64,000 nt of DNA, from the NCBI RefSeq assembly GCF_013204855.1, contig NZ_JABMKZ010000002.1, positions 1 through 64,000 on the forward strand. The letters run 5' to 3'. The DNA is from Paenibacillus alba (GTDB taxonomy: Bacteria; Bacillota; Bacilli; Paenibacillales; NBRC-103111). Under the pieces are notes generated by a model that ran no database searches, had not been told where the DNA came from, and saw nothing but the letters and a program-made list of their open reading frames with translations. The position numbers and the translations under genes were made by a program. Positions 33,282 through 42,416 of the stretch are shown here, one piece after another (position 1 is the stretch's first letter; every line of letters starts with the position of its first letter).

Positions 33282-34466
33282 TTACACACGATGCCCCAGC
33301 AGCCCATCCAGTTGTTTGATTTGCAGCTTTGCAGGCAATCGGCTCAGCAGTTGATTACGAAGCACCATCCCCAGAGGGTTGCTCATCTGTACGAGGCGAG
33401 CCATTCTTCTGGAATGCCTTACCACTTGGTAGACGCGCGGCATCCGAATCTTCTCATACTCGGTAAAAGCAGCACGGATCGCATCACTCGAATTTACATC
33501 CACATCCGCAAGTCTATCGGTTAGTACATAAGCATCTTCCATTGCTTGTGCGCCGCCTTGTCCCAAATTCGGCAGCATCGGGTGTGCGGCATCCCCAAGC
33601 AGCGTGACTCTTCCTATACTCCACCGAGCAAGCGGTTTGCGATCATAAATATCATGTACCAGAATAGAATTCTCCTCTGTTGCCCGGATGACATCCTCAA
33701 TAGGATCATGCCAGCCTTCAAGCTGCTTAAGAACAAACTCTTTCTTATGAACAATCTCCGCGCCTTGCGCTGCATTGATCGCAGCGAACCAAAAGACCTG
33801 ATTCTCACCGATTTGCGAGAAGCCGAAGCGTTTCCCTTTCCCCCATGCTTCAAATCCCCCACCGATCTCAGTCAAATAACACTGATCCTTATACGGTGTG
33901 ATCCCACGCAAAGCCTTAAAACCCGAATATCGCAGCTCGCTTCGACCAAACAGCATACTCGCAGCTTGTGAATGAATGCCATCTGCCCCGATAAGGATAT
34001 GCCCCGTGTCTTCCGTTCCATCCTCGAATCGAACCGCGACGCTTTGCTCAGCCTGCTCCAGAGCAATCAGCCTTTTATTCATATGCAGCGTCGCACGCTC
34101 ATTCAGATGCTCGACTAAGATGCCCTGGAGCTTGGCTCTATGTATGAGATAACTGTAGGTCCCATACAACGCAGCTTGCTGATCTACGGGTACCGCCGTA
34201 ATGGCTTTTCCCTGCCAGCTGCGAATGTCCGCTTTCCCCACTCTAGCTCCCGCCTGCTTTACTTTCTCCGCTAATCCGAGTTTATCCAATACATGAAGCG
34301 CATTCGCGGCAAGGACAAGTCCTGCCCCGAATTCGGAGAGCTCTTGCTTTTTTTCATAGATCACGATGTCCCAGCCTTGTTCCTGCAAGAAAAGCGCGGT
34401 CATTAGACCACCAATGCCAGCCCCCAGAATGAGAGCCTTTTTTGAAGCAGGTGCAGTACTGTTCAT
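33282..34466 (-). CDS. FAD-dependent monooxygenase (salicylate hydroxylase-like)
   Basis: 394 residues. FAD ADP-binding motif GAGIGGLMTALFL (residues 15-27) with the Glu of IVIYEKK, the DG motif LIGADGIHS, and GRVTLLGDAAHPMLPNLGQG, the second FAD-binding motif of class A flavin monooxygenases. It hydroxylates an aromatic or related compound with NAD(P)H; the substrate is unknown. No pathway neighbours are visible, so it may act alone. Confidence 0.85.
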   Translation of the reverse strand: MNSTAPASKKALILGAGIGGLMTALFLQEQGWDIVIYEKKQELSEFGAGLVLAANALHVLDKLGLAEKVKQAGARVGKADIRSWQGKAITAVPVDQQAALYGTYSYLIHRAKLQGILVEHLNERATLHMNKRLIALEQAEQSVAVRFEDGTEDTGHILIGADGIHSQAASMLFGRSELRYSGFKALRGITPYKDQCYLTEIGGGFEAWGKGKRFGFSQIGENQVFWFAAINAAQGAEIVHKKEFVLKQLEGWHDPIEDVIRATEENSILVHDIYDRKPLARWSIGRVTLLGDAAHPMLPNLGQGGAQAMEDAYVLTDRLADVDVNSSDAIRAAFTEYEKIRMPRVYQVVRHSRRMARLVQMSNPLGMVLRNQLLSRLPAKLQIKQLDGLLGHRV

Positions 34467-34521
34467 GTCAGTTTCCCACTTTCAGCCATTTCCATCTACT
34501 GTACCATATTCATAAGAAGAC

Positions 34522-34551
34522 AAAAACTCCTTAAATAAAGCTCTAAGGAGT
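34522..34551 (-). terminator. Intrinsic terminator after the 49-aa gene
   Basis: CTCCTTA and TAAGGAG (34528-34550) form a stem followed on the minus strand by TTTTTGTC. Confidence 0.7.
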
Positions 34552-34585
34552 TAAGATGCATACCTGCACATAGTTGTTGGAGAGA

Positions 34586-34735
34586 TTAGGTGGCAACCAA
34601 TTGTTGCTGAACTTCAACTAATTCAAGATTCGAAAAAAAACGGCTAAGCTTTGCCATTTTCTCTGTTGCTGCCAATTGAGGCATCGGTTTGGACATCGGC
34701 TTTCCTTGATAACATACGATAAATAACAAATTCAT
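34586..34735 (-). CDS. Small protein of unknown function
   Basis: 49 residues from the ATG at 34735 (GAAGG 8 bases upstream), starting MNLLFIVCYQGKPMSKP and ending in a helical SRFFSNLELVEVQQQLVAT. A terminator lies 35 bases after the stop, which is the main support for a real gene. The gap of about 300 bases further upstream, to 35008, is AT-rich and shows nothing else. Confidence 0.45.
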   Translation of the reverse strand: MNLLFIVCYQGKPMSKPMPQLAATEKMAKLSRFFSNLELVEVQQQLVAT

Positions 34736-35007
34736 CACCTTAACCTTCAATGAATTCTGGTTCGATACAAATTGTATCACACTTATGTATTCCCGACAAT
34801 ATCAGATTCGATTCGCTAAATAATTGTAAGTTCTCAGGACTATATACCCGCAAGCTCGATCTTTCAAACAGGCATTTCAAAAAAGAATAAAAAAACTTTT
34901 TAATTCGACAGAAAATGTCTGTTACAGCATTAAAAATAAACGAGATAAGCTTATTTTCAACAAATTACGACGCATCCTGCTTACTTATTTAGCTACTATA
35001 TAATACG

Positions 35008-35034
35008 AAAGACCCCCTCATCATTGAGGGGGTC
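35008..35034 (-). terminator. Terminator after the deoxynucleoside kinase gene
   Basis: GACCCCCTCA and TGAGGGGGTC form a perfect 10-bp stem with a TCAT loop. The minus-strand tail TTTCGTATTAT is only moderately T-rich. Confidence 0.75.
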
Positions 35035-35040
35035 TCCTGA

Positions 35041-35697
35041 TTACATGATCGATAATTCTGAAAGTTTAGCACGCACTTGATCAACTAGCGCAGCAGCGTC
35101 TTCCTCACGATTCACAACATCCACACGATCCATATCGACAATCAGCACTTCTGAGGCGTGATAATGGTTCATGACCCAGTCATCATAGCCCGACCACAAC
35201 TGCCGATAATATTCGACTAAGGATTCATCTTGTTCAAAACTGCGGCCGCGCAACCCAATACGATGCAAAACCGTTTCAAAGGACGCTTTGAGATATACCA
35301 TGAGATCAGGCGCCTTCTTAGGAAGCTCAGCCAGTTCAGCCATCATATTGTCAGCTAATCCTTCATAGACATCAAATTCAAGCTGAGAAATACGGCCCAG
35401 CTCGCGATTTACTTTCGCAAAGTACCAATCTTCATAGATGCTGCGATCAAGTACATTGCGATTATGTACCAATGCCTGTTTAATCGCCTTAAATCTTGTA
35501 TTCAGAAAGTGCAATTGCAGGAGAAACGGATATCGTTTCTTCTCAATCTCTTCCGGAGATGACGTATAAAATAACGGTAATATCGGATTATCATCAACAC
35601 TCTCATAAAATACATTTGAATTCAGCTCTTGTCCCAGCAACGTGGATACTGATGTTTTACCAAGACCGATCATTCCTCCAACCACAATCACAGCCAT
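35041..35697 (-). CDS. Deoxynucleoside kinase (dGK/dAK type)
   Basis: 218 residues from the ATG at 35697, with GGAGAAAGGGG upstream. The P-loop is shifted to GMIGLGKTS (family form Gx5GK[TS]). NVFYESVDDNPILPLFY, the DRSIYEDWYFA motif (DRS), and the basic lid RIGLRGRSFEQ identify the deoxyadenosine/deoxyguanosine kinase family. It phosphorylates deoxynucleosides for salvage. Apparently a single-gene unit. Confidence 0.88.
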   Translation of the reverse strand: MAVIVVGGMIGLGKTSVSTLLGQELNSNVFYESVDDNPILPLFYTSSPEEIEKKRYPFLLQLHFLNTRFKAIKQALVHNRNVLDRSIYEDWYFAKVNRELGRISQLEFDVYEGLADNMMAELAELPKKAPDLMVYLKASFETVLHRIGLRGRSFEQDESLVEYYRQLWSGYDDWVMNHYHASEVLIVDMDRVDVVNREEDAAALVDQVRAKLSELSIM

Positions 35698-36014
35698 TGA
35701 CCCCTTTCTCCTTCTGCCCACTCATAATTTACCAACAGTCAATTCTTGCAAAGCTTCCCTATTATACAAGGAATTTTATGCGGTGGGAACCCACTTTTTT
35801 TACCTGTCCCGCTCCCTGTCTGGCAATGTGAACTTTGCACTGGCGACCAGGAATGCCCCGCCTCTTATAGCGCTTGTATTCCAGTAAGGCGCTGTCCATG
35901 TCTAAAACAGAAACACCTCAAAAAAATCCAAGATCATTTGTGATTATTTCTGCGTTCATGCTGTCACTACTTATATGCGCAACTTCATCAAAAAAATTAG
36001 ACAGAGGTGTGAAG
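35698..36014. other. Intergenic stretch, no secure gene
   Basis: Contains short open frames without ribosome binding sites. One continues in frame into the next gene (MSKTETPQKNPRSF..., start near 35898) but has no site, so I leave it out. A GC-rich patch near 35840 (GGCGACCAGGAATGCCCCGCC) echoes one near 8965. Confidence 0.45.
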
Positions 36015-36245
36015 ATGATTTACGGAACTAAACTACTGGATACAGATATAGAGATTTTCATTGCAGCTCTCTCCAAAACACCAGTCTATGTTTGGTCGTT
36101 AGATCCATTAGGCGTTTATTATCAGGTAAATTCGGGGATTATCGTCAAATATACACCTGATGCAGTACGAATTCATAATGAACAAGATCCTCAAATCACA
36201 CAATGGTATTCCAGAGAATCAAATGAGTTCAGCATTAATTTTTAA
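36015..36245 (+). CDS. 76-aa protein of unknown function
   Basis: GAGGTG lies 5 bases before the ATG at 36015. The protein is acidic-to-neutral with beta-strand-like segments (SKTPVYVWSLDPLGVYYQVN, SGIIVKYTPDAVRIHNEQD) and no membrane segment. The family is not recognised. A strong terminator follows at 36252. An N-terminal extension with a hydrophobic stretch is possible but unsupported. Confidence 0.55.
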   Translation: MIYGTKLLDTDIEIFIAALSKTPVYVWSLDPLGVYYQVNSGIIVKYTPDAVRIHNEQDPQITQWYSRESNEFSINF

Positions 36246-36251
36246 CATAAA

Positions 36252-36291
36252 GAAACCGCCTTTCCTGTTCTCAGGTCAGGCGGTTTTTTTT
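36252..36291. terminator. Terminator between convergent genes
   Basis: AACCGCC (36254-36260) and GGCGGTT (36279-36285), followed by TTTTTTTTAC on the plus strand and TTTCTTTATG on the minus strand. Confidence 0.82.
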
Positions 36292-36302
36292 ACATTTTCA
36301 CC

Positions 36303-38549
36303 TTAAGACATATCAATTCTATCTTGATCATCGGGTTGGAGTGGCAAAAACACATCAATAATCGTGCCTTCCCCCAATTGACTCTGAATCGTCATCGTTC
36401 CTTTATGGGCTTCGACGATTTTGAAACACATCATTAACCCAAGCCCTGTCCCTTTTTCCTTCGTTGTATAGAAGGGTTCCCCTAACTGTTTAAGCCTCTC
36501 CTCCGGAATACCACAGCCGTTATCCACAGTTCGGATTCGGATCAGATCACTTTCCTGGATCGAAACCGTCAATTTAATCTGCCCATCTTTCGGAATAGCT
36601 TCCATCGCATTTTTGACCAGATTAATAAATAATTGCTTCAAGTGCATCTCAGAGCAAATCAATTCCGGAATCTCTGACTCAAACTCCAAGACCAACTCCA
36701 CATCGCAAAGCACGGCTTGCGTATCCAATAAGGCTATCACCGTTTGTAAAATCTCTTTCAAGTCACTCTTTTTATAATGAATCGCTTCCGGTTTAGCAAT
36801 GACGAGAAATTCACTAACAATGAAATTGATCCGATCCAACTCGGAGAGCATAATGTCAAAATAATGCTGTTTTCCCTTCATATCGTTCTGCAGAAGCTGC
36901 AGAAAGCCGCGCAGGGAAGTAAGCGGATTGCGAATTTCATGAGCAAGACCTGCGGCTAATTGGCCGGCAACGGAAAGCTTATCTGACTTTCGCAGCAATT
37001 CCTCCGTGCGTTTCCGCTCCGTGATATCACGCGTAATTCCAGCGAAGCCGATGATCTCGCCCTTTTCATTTTTCCTTGGCGTTTTGGTCACACTGACATG
37101 GACGAGCTGACCATCCTTGCGCAAACGCACCGTTTCCAGTCCGGAAATTTGCTTGCCGGCTTTCAGCATCTCATAAATTTCTTTGCGCTGTTCCTCCAGA
37201 AACTCTGGATAAATCGGCAAGGTTTGACTCAGCAGCTCATCTTGGTTCCAGCCAAAAATATGCTCATAGGCCGCATTTACGGAAATTACGCAGGAATGCA
37301 AATCAAGGACACAAATCGCATCTGTTGTATTATTAATGAATGATTCCAGAAGCTCCTTGGTCTCCCTAAGCTCTGTCTCCATCCGTTTGCGTTCTGTGAT
37401 ATCTACACATGAACCGATCACTTCAATGACGCGCCCTTGTTCAAATATGGGCCTTAAGGAAGTTAGATAAGTAATCCCGCGAAAAGTCGTTTCATAAAGC
37501 ACATTTTCATCGCCGTTCCATGCCATGCTATAATATCTTTCAATATTCGCAGCCATTGCATAAGGCCAAATTTGAAACAAATCATTGCCAATAATTTGCG
37601 ACGGCTTATAGCCCAGCCGATAAAGAAGTTCGCCATCACATAACGTATGGATGAAGTTCCCGCGCATATATCTGAATTTCATCGTCATCCCTTGTTGTCT
37701 GCGGACCGTATCATGCAGATCCTGCTGCGCAATTCTAAGCGATTCACGATCCAGGTTGTGCTGGGTGATATCCCTGGCTATGAGATAGACGCCTTGGAAC
37801 GTTCCGTCCACTATAATAGGCACATTTTTCAAGCCTAACTCTATTTTGTCCCCATTCTTATGGGAAACCTTAAGCATGTAATTATCTGCTTGCAGGATTA
37901 GATTATCCGTTGAGCTTTCAATCAGACTCTCTTCGCCCCAGAAGTGGTTGATGGATAATCCAAGCATTTCTGATTCCAAATATCCCAGAATTCGTTCCAT
38001 GGCGGGATTCACACTTTTGATCCAACCATCCAAGTCACAGGTTAGAATCCCTGCCGGATTATGTTCAATTAATGATTTATAGCGTTGTTCGCTTTCAGCA
38101 AGCTTTTGTTCCATTTCCGATTTCGTAGGCAGTGCTTTGAGTTGAATGATATAGTAAAGTGGTTGGTTATAAGCGTCTCTTGCCAACGAAATCCCGCATT
38201 CCACATCCAGAAGCGTACTATCCTTCTGCTTCATTCGCTTGTCGAACTGAGCAGAACGAATTTCCCCAGCTAGCAATTGAGCGCTGATTCCCCGCATTTT
38301 CACATTTTCTTCAGGCAGAAATAGGTCATTAAGATCCCTGTATACTAATTCATCCTCGGAATAGCCTGACAGCTGACATAGACTGGGGTTGACCCTGATC
38401 CATCGTCCTTGAAGTGAAACAAGTGCCATTCCAACCGTACTAAATTCAAAGACTGAGGCAAACGAAGGTTCCGTACTCGAAAACAGACCCTGAATATTGT
38501 CTGGATCTGCACTGCGCATTACATTCAGCGGATTATTGACCATATTCAT
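36303..38549 (-). CDS. Multi-PAS sensor histidine kinase, sporulation-kinase-like
   Basis: 748 residues with no membrane segment. Four PAS-type modules are seen at about 30-130, 150-270, 285-395 and 400-515 (for example FEFSTVGMALVSLQGRWIRV, YKSLIEHNPAGILTCDLDGW, GFAGITRDITERKR). A HisKA domain has LAAGLAHEIRNPLTSLRGFL. An ATPase domain has NLVKNAMEAIP, DNGCGIPEE and KGTGLGLMM. The H-box and the cytosolic PAS array resemble KinA/KinE-type kinases that feed the Spo0 phosphorelay. No response regulator is adjacent, which fits that role. Confidence 0.87.
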   Translation of the reverse strand: MNMVNNPLNVMRSADPDNIQGLFSSTEPSFASVFEFSTVGMALVSLQGRWIRVNPSLCQLSGYSEDELVYRDLNDLFLPEENVKMRGISAQLLAGEIRSAQFDKRMKQKDSTLLDVECGISLARDAYNQPLYYIIQLKALPTKSEMEQKLAESEQRYKSLIEHNPAGILTCDLDGWIKSVNPAMERILGYLESEMLGLSINHFWGEESLIESSTDNLILQADNYMLKVSHKNGDKIELGLKNVPIIVDGTFQGVYLIARDITQHNLDRESLRIAQQDLHDTVRRQQGMTMKFRYMRGNFIHTLCDGELLYRLGYKPSQIIGNDLFQIWPYAMAANIERYYSMAWNGDENVLYETTFRGITYLTSLRPIFEQGRVIEVIGSCVDITERKRMETELRETKELLESFINNTTDAICVLDLHSCVISVNAAYEHIFGWNQDELLSQTLPIYPEFLEEQRKEIYEMLKAGKQISGLETVRLRKDGQLVHVSVTKTPRKNEKGEIIGFAGITRDITERKRTEELLRKSDKLSVAGQLAAGLAHEIRNPLTSLRGFLQLLQNDMKGKQHYFDIMLSELDRINFIVSEFLVIAKPEAIHYKKSDLKEILQTVIALLDTQAVLCDVELVLEFESEIPELICSEMHLKQLFINLVKNAMEAIPKDGQIKLTVSIQESDLIRIRTVDNGCGIPEERLKQLGEPFYTTKEKGTGLGLMMCFKIVEAHKGTMTIQSQLGEGTIIDVFLPLQPDDQDRIDMS

Positions 38550-38747
38550 TCCATATCTCCCATCTTAAAATTGCATTGGATGGTTTCCATCACCGACTGT
38601 TTGAATTCGACGATTTGCAGATTATTCCTGCCTTAGTAAGAGTTGGATTAGAAATAGTTCATGAAATGTGACCTCAAGTTTCCTTGATATGTTAAAATGT
38701 AAGGGCTCTATCCCATGAACTCATTCTATTTAGGGAGGAATTTCGGT

Positions 38748-39680
38748 TTGCCTAATATTTGGACTCATCTTATTTTTGGTCAAGAATTGATGAAACAACT
38801 GGGCCATGCACCCATGCTGAATGATAAGCAATTGCGGAACCTATTTTCACTTGGATGTCAGGGGCCTGATTTCCTGTTCTATCATAACTATTTACCTTGG
38901 AAAAAGAACAAAAAAATGAATGAGCTAGGGAGTCTGATGCATACGCAGCAGTGCGGCCCTTTTATTGAAGATTTGCTCCGCGCTGTGGAGGGAAGAGGCT
39001 TATATAATCCAGCTGTCGTCTATGTGCTCGGATTCGTGACGCACCATATTCTAGACCGCAACATGCATCCCTATGTCTTTTATAAATCAGGCTTCAAAAA
39101 ATGGGATCATCAACGATTTGAAATTATTATGGACACCTTGATAGTACGCAAAAAATTGGGCTTGCAGACTTGGAAAACACCTGTGTGGAAAGAAATTTAT
39201 GTAGGCGAGACACTCCCGCTTGGCGTCGTACCCGCACTCGCTCAAGCAGCTGCCAACCAATATAAGGACCATGTCTCAACTGTATCAGAACAAGATTGGA
39301 ACGATGCTTACCTTGATATGATTCGAGCGCAGCGTCTGTTTCACGATCCTAAAGGTATTAAACGCATTCTAACCTTCGGTCAAATATCCCCGTTGGTCTA
39401 CACCAAGCATCCGGCTCCGCTCGATTATTTGAACGAAGCCCGGACGGTTTGGCATTGTCCTACTTCTCAGGAGGAAACGTACACCTACAGCATTTGGGAC
39501 TTATGGGATATTGCCCTCGAAGATGGGATGCGTGTGCTGCAAGCGGCCATAAAGGCTTTGCAAAGCGGCTCTTCCGAACATTACCGTTTACTCCATGACA
39601 TGCTTGGCAATCGCTCCTATGAAACCGGTAAAGCCTGTGACAGCGGACTGAAGATCACGTATGCAAAGCCCATGATTTAA
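38748..39680 (+). CDS. Zinc-dependent phospholipase C-like protein
   Basis: 310 residues from a TTG at 38748 with GGGAGG 8 bases upstream; the ATG at 38715 lacks a site. LPNIWTHLIFGQEL, LGCQGPDFLFYHNY, LGFVTHHILDRNMHPYVFYK and the spread of His/Asp residues match the PF00882 zinc-dependent phospholipase C fold with its trinuclear zinc site. No signal peptide is present, so it is probably cytoplasmic. The stop overlaps that of the convergent pepF-like gene by 4 bases. Confidence 0.82.
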   Translation: MPNIWTHLIFGQELMKQLGHAPMLNDKQLRNLFSLGCQGPDFLFYHNYLPWKKNKKMNELGSLMHTQQCGPFIEDLLRAVEGRGLYNPAVVYVLGFVTHHILDRNMHPYVFYKSGFKKWDHQRFEIIMDTLIVRKKLGLQTWKTPVWKEIYVGETLPLGVVPALAQAAANQYKDHVSTVSEQDWNDAYLDMIRAQRLFHDPKGIKRILTFGQISPLVYTKHPAPLDYLNEARTVWHCPTSQEETYTYSIWDLWDIALEDGMRVLQAAIKALQSGSSEHYRLLHDMLGNRSYETGKACDSGLKITYAKPMI

Positions 39681-41371
39681 AGGCTTTTGTCATCAATCTG
39701 ATCAAGCCATGATTCAATTTGACCAATGACTGACGCTACGCAGCCGTCTTTAAAAGGAGAAATCAACTGAGCGACTTCAACTAGCTCCGTGAAATTCCGA
39801 CTTCCCCCCTGCTGGCATAGACGTAGGTAATCTTGCCAAGCTAATGTCGAATTCTCATTTGCCCTTTTCCAGAACTGAAACGCGCACACTTGAGCCAAGG
39901 TATAGTCGATGTAATAGAAAGGGCTTTTGAAGATGTGCTGCTGCTGATGCCAGAAGCCGCCTCTTTCCAAATAATCATTATCCGCGTATTCACGGTGCGG
40001 CAAATATTTGCGCTCAACCTCACGCCAAACCTGCTTCCGTTCTGCAGGAGTCAGATCCGGTTGTTCATAAATGCGATGCTGGAATTCATCAACAGCTACG
40101 CCATACGGGATGAACAGAAGCGATTCGCTCAGATGTTTAAATTTATATTTATCCGTTTCGTCTTCGAAGAACAAGGACATCCATGGCCAAGCAAGAAACT
40201 CCATACTCATCGAATGAATTTCGCACGCTTCCAACGTTGGGAAAATATATTCCGGCACTTGGAATTCGCGGCTGCTGAAGCCTTGAAATGCGTGGCCGAC
40301 TTCATGCGTCAGTACATCAATATCACCGGAAGTACCGTTAAAGTTGGAGAAAATATACGGAGCTTTGTAGCTGCTGATGTACGAACAATAGCCGCCGACA
40401 CGTTTCCCTTTCTTAGCCACCAAGTCCATCAAGCCATTCTCAATCATGAAAGTAAAGAACTCATTCGTTTCAGGTGAAAGCTCAGCGTACATGCGCTTTG
40501 CTTGCTGCACAATCCAATCAGCATCACCTTTGGGGGTGGCATTTCCTGTAGGAAAGCCAAACTTGTCATCATAATAATGGAGCGTTTCAACACCAATTCT
40601 TGCTTTCTGACGCTCCTTCAGCTTCGTTGCTGCAGGCACAATATGTTCAAGCACCTGATGACGGAATGCTTCCACATCTTTGGCATTGTAATCTGAGCGG
40701 TTCAATCGCGCATAGGCCAGCTCTACAAAATTGGCATATCCCAGCTTCTTGGCAATGACAGTACGTATTTTCACTAATTGATCGTACAATTCATCCAATT
40801 TAGCTTCATTTTCAATAAAAAAACTATATTTCACATCATTCGCTGCTTTGCGTACGTTTCGGTCTGTCGCTAACTGAAAAGGAATCAATTGCGACAAATT
40901 TCTTTCTTCGCCTTCAAAAACAAGCTTGGCCGAAGCTAGCAATTTGGAATATTCACTAGCTAATTTATTCTCTTGTACAAGATCATCGACTATTTCAGGT
41001 GAGAACGTTTTCAATGCCAAAGAGGCGATTGTAAACAACTGCTTGCCCCATTTATTCTCAAGTTCGCTGCGATAGGTGGAATGAATCAGCGCTTGATAGA
41101 ATTCCGTAATCAACCCCTGATACAGGGGCTCAATTTCATCCAGAAACTCTTGTTCCGCTTTATAAAATTCATCCGTTGTATCTACACTGTGACGAATTCT
41201 GGCTATTGACTCCATCGATTCAAGCTCGCTGCGAAGCTGAACGATAGCTTCCATGGCTTGATCTTGCTCCCTGAAGGAGGAAGATTGCCGGAAATGTGCC
41301 AATAGCTCCTTAAACTTGGCTTCAAACGCCTTAAAATCAGGTCTTTCATACGTAAAGTCTTGAAATTTCAT
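39677..41371 (-). CDS. M3-family oligoendopeptidase
   Basis: 564 residues. The zinc motif THEVGHAFQGF (HExxH) with the downstream Glu in FPTLEACEIHSMSME is diagnostic for M3 thimet/oligoendopeptidases of the PepF type. An RKAANDVKYSFFIEN helix and NFNGTSGDIDVLTHE fit the same family. It cleaves short peptides in the cytoplasm. It follows the YciI gene by 25 bases and is the last gene of the topB-ung-yciI-pepF cluster. Confidence 0.9.
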   Translation of the reverse strand: MKFQDFTYERPDFKAFEAKFKELLAHFRQSSSFREQDQAMEAIVQLRSELESMESIARIRHSVDTTDEFYKAEQEFLDEIEPLYQGLITEFYQALIHSTYRSELENKWGKQLFTIASLALKTFSPEIVDDLVQENKLASEYSKLLASAKLVFEGEERNLSQLIPFQLATDRNVRKAANDVKYSFFIENEAKLDELYDQLVKIRTVIAKKLGYANFVELAYARLNRSDYNAKDVEAFRHQVLEHIVPAATKLKERQKARIGVETLHYYDDKFGFPTGNATPKGDADWIVQQAKRMYAELSPETNEFFTFMIENGLMDLVAKKGKRVGGYCSYISSYKAPYIFSNFNGTSGDIDVLTHEVGHAFQGFSSREFQVPEYIFPTLEACEIHSMSMEFLAWPWMSLFFEDETDKYKFKHLSESLLFIPYGVAVDEFQHRIYEQPDLTPAERKQVWREVERKYLPHREYADNDYLERGGFWHQQQHIFKSPFYYIDYTLAQVCAFQFWKRANENSTLAWQDYLRLCQQGGSRNFTELVEVAQLISPFKDGCVASVIGQIESWLDQIDDKSL

Positions 41372-41396
41372 TTGAATCTCTCCTTTAATATGTATT

Positions 41397-41702
41397 TCAC
41401 ATCACGGCAATACGATAAGGATACAACTCGCTTATCATCAGCTGACTGGAGACAGCAGGGTCTTGCTCCATAATCAGTCTAGCTTCTAATTCATTATCCA
41501 CCCTGAGGATCACGATGCCAAATGTTTTTTCGTCATACGTTTCTGTACGTCCTGCCAAAATAAGCTCTCCCGCTTCTTTTAATTGCAAGAGATATTGAAA
41601 GTGTTCTTCGACAATCGTATTTTCTCTGTCTGTCCATGTGCTGCGATCTACATAAGCAGGTTGTAATCGGATGACATATATAAATTCTTGTTTGTCACTC
41701 AT
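41397..41702 (-). CDS. YciI-like protein
   Basis: 101 residues from the ATG at 41702 (AAGGAG 8 bases upstream), overlapping the ung stop (ATGAGTGA). [40 protein letters not shown] and [21 protein letters not shown] follow the YCII ferredoxin-like fold, including the H...D pair of its putative active site. No confirmed reaction is known for most members. Confidence 0.8.
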   Translation of the reverse strand: MSDKQEFIYVIRLQPAYVDRSTWTDRENTIVEEHFQYLLQLKEAGELILAGRTETYDEKTFGIVILRVDNELEARLIMEQDPAVSSQLMISELYPYRIAVM

Positions 41703-42402
41703 GGTTCCCGCTCCTTGGTGGTAAATTTGGAATTTGCCAATCCATTTCTGCAACTTTCCATTTTCTTAAATAGGCATTCGCTTTTGAATAAGGTTTGCTG
41801 CCAAAAAATCCGCGATACGATGACAGCGGACTAGGGTGAACGGATTTGATAATAGCATGCTTAGTCGTGTCGATGAGACGTTCCTTGGCCTGCGCATGAC
41901 TCCCCCAAAGAATAAAAATAACGGGCTGCTCCCGTTCGCTCAAGGCACGAATGATGGTGTCTGTGAATGTCTCCCAGCCTTTTCCTTTGTGAGAATTCGC
42001 GATTTCGGCCCGCACCGTCAATACCGTATTCAGCAATAAGACACCTTGGTCCGCCCATTTCTTCAGATAGCCGTTATTCGGGATCTCACAGCCAAGATCG
42101 GACTGCAATTCTTTATACATATTCTGTAAAGAGGGGGGAGGAGTTATTCCCGGTTTAACGGAAAAACTGAGGCCATGGGCTTGGCCTCTTCCGTGATAAG
42201 GATCTTGCCCCAAAATAACGACTTTGGTCGCTGCATAGGAAGTAAGGTGCAAGGCACTATAAATGTCAGGTAGTTCAGGGTAAACAGTTTGGGTCTGGTA
42301 TTCCTCTATCAGAAATTGCTTCAAATCCTGGAAATATGGCTTCTCGAATTCAGCGCCTACGATAGCAGTCCAGTCGTTCGATAAGCTAGTTAAATCATTC
42401 AT
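41695..42402 (-). CDS. ung: Uracil-DNA glycosylase
   Basis: 235 residues from the ATG at 42402, with GGAGG 7 bases upstream; the ATG at 42420 has a poorer site. The water-activating motif [17 protein letters not shown], the uracil-recognition segment [11 protein letters not shown] and the [13 protein letters not shown] loop are complete. It removes uracil from DNA to start base excision repair. Genes are packed: topB ends 14 bases upstream and the YciI gene overlaps its stop. Confidence 0.94.
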   Translation of the reverse strand: MNDLTSLSNDWTAIVGAEFEKPYFQDLKQFLIEEYQTQTVYPELPDIYSALHLTSYAATKVVILGQDPYHGRGQAHGLSFSVKPGITPPPSLQNMYKELQSDLGCEIPNNGYLKKWADQGVLLLNTVLTVRAEIANSHKGKGWETFTDTIIRALSEREQPVIFILWGSHAQAKERLIDTTKHAIIKSVHPSPLSSYRGFFGSKPYSKANAYLRKWKVAEMDWQIPNLPPRSGNHE

Positions 42403-42416
42403 TTGTTCGCCTCCGC

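Noticed and set aside
8960-35852. Shared GGAATGCCCCGCC string at about 8966 and 35840
   Set aside because: Only 13 identical bases with a loosely similar flank; too short to call a repeat family without a genome search.
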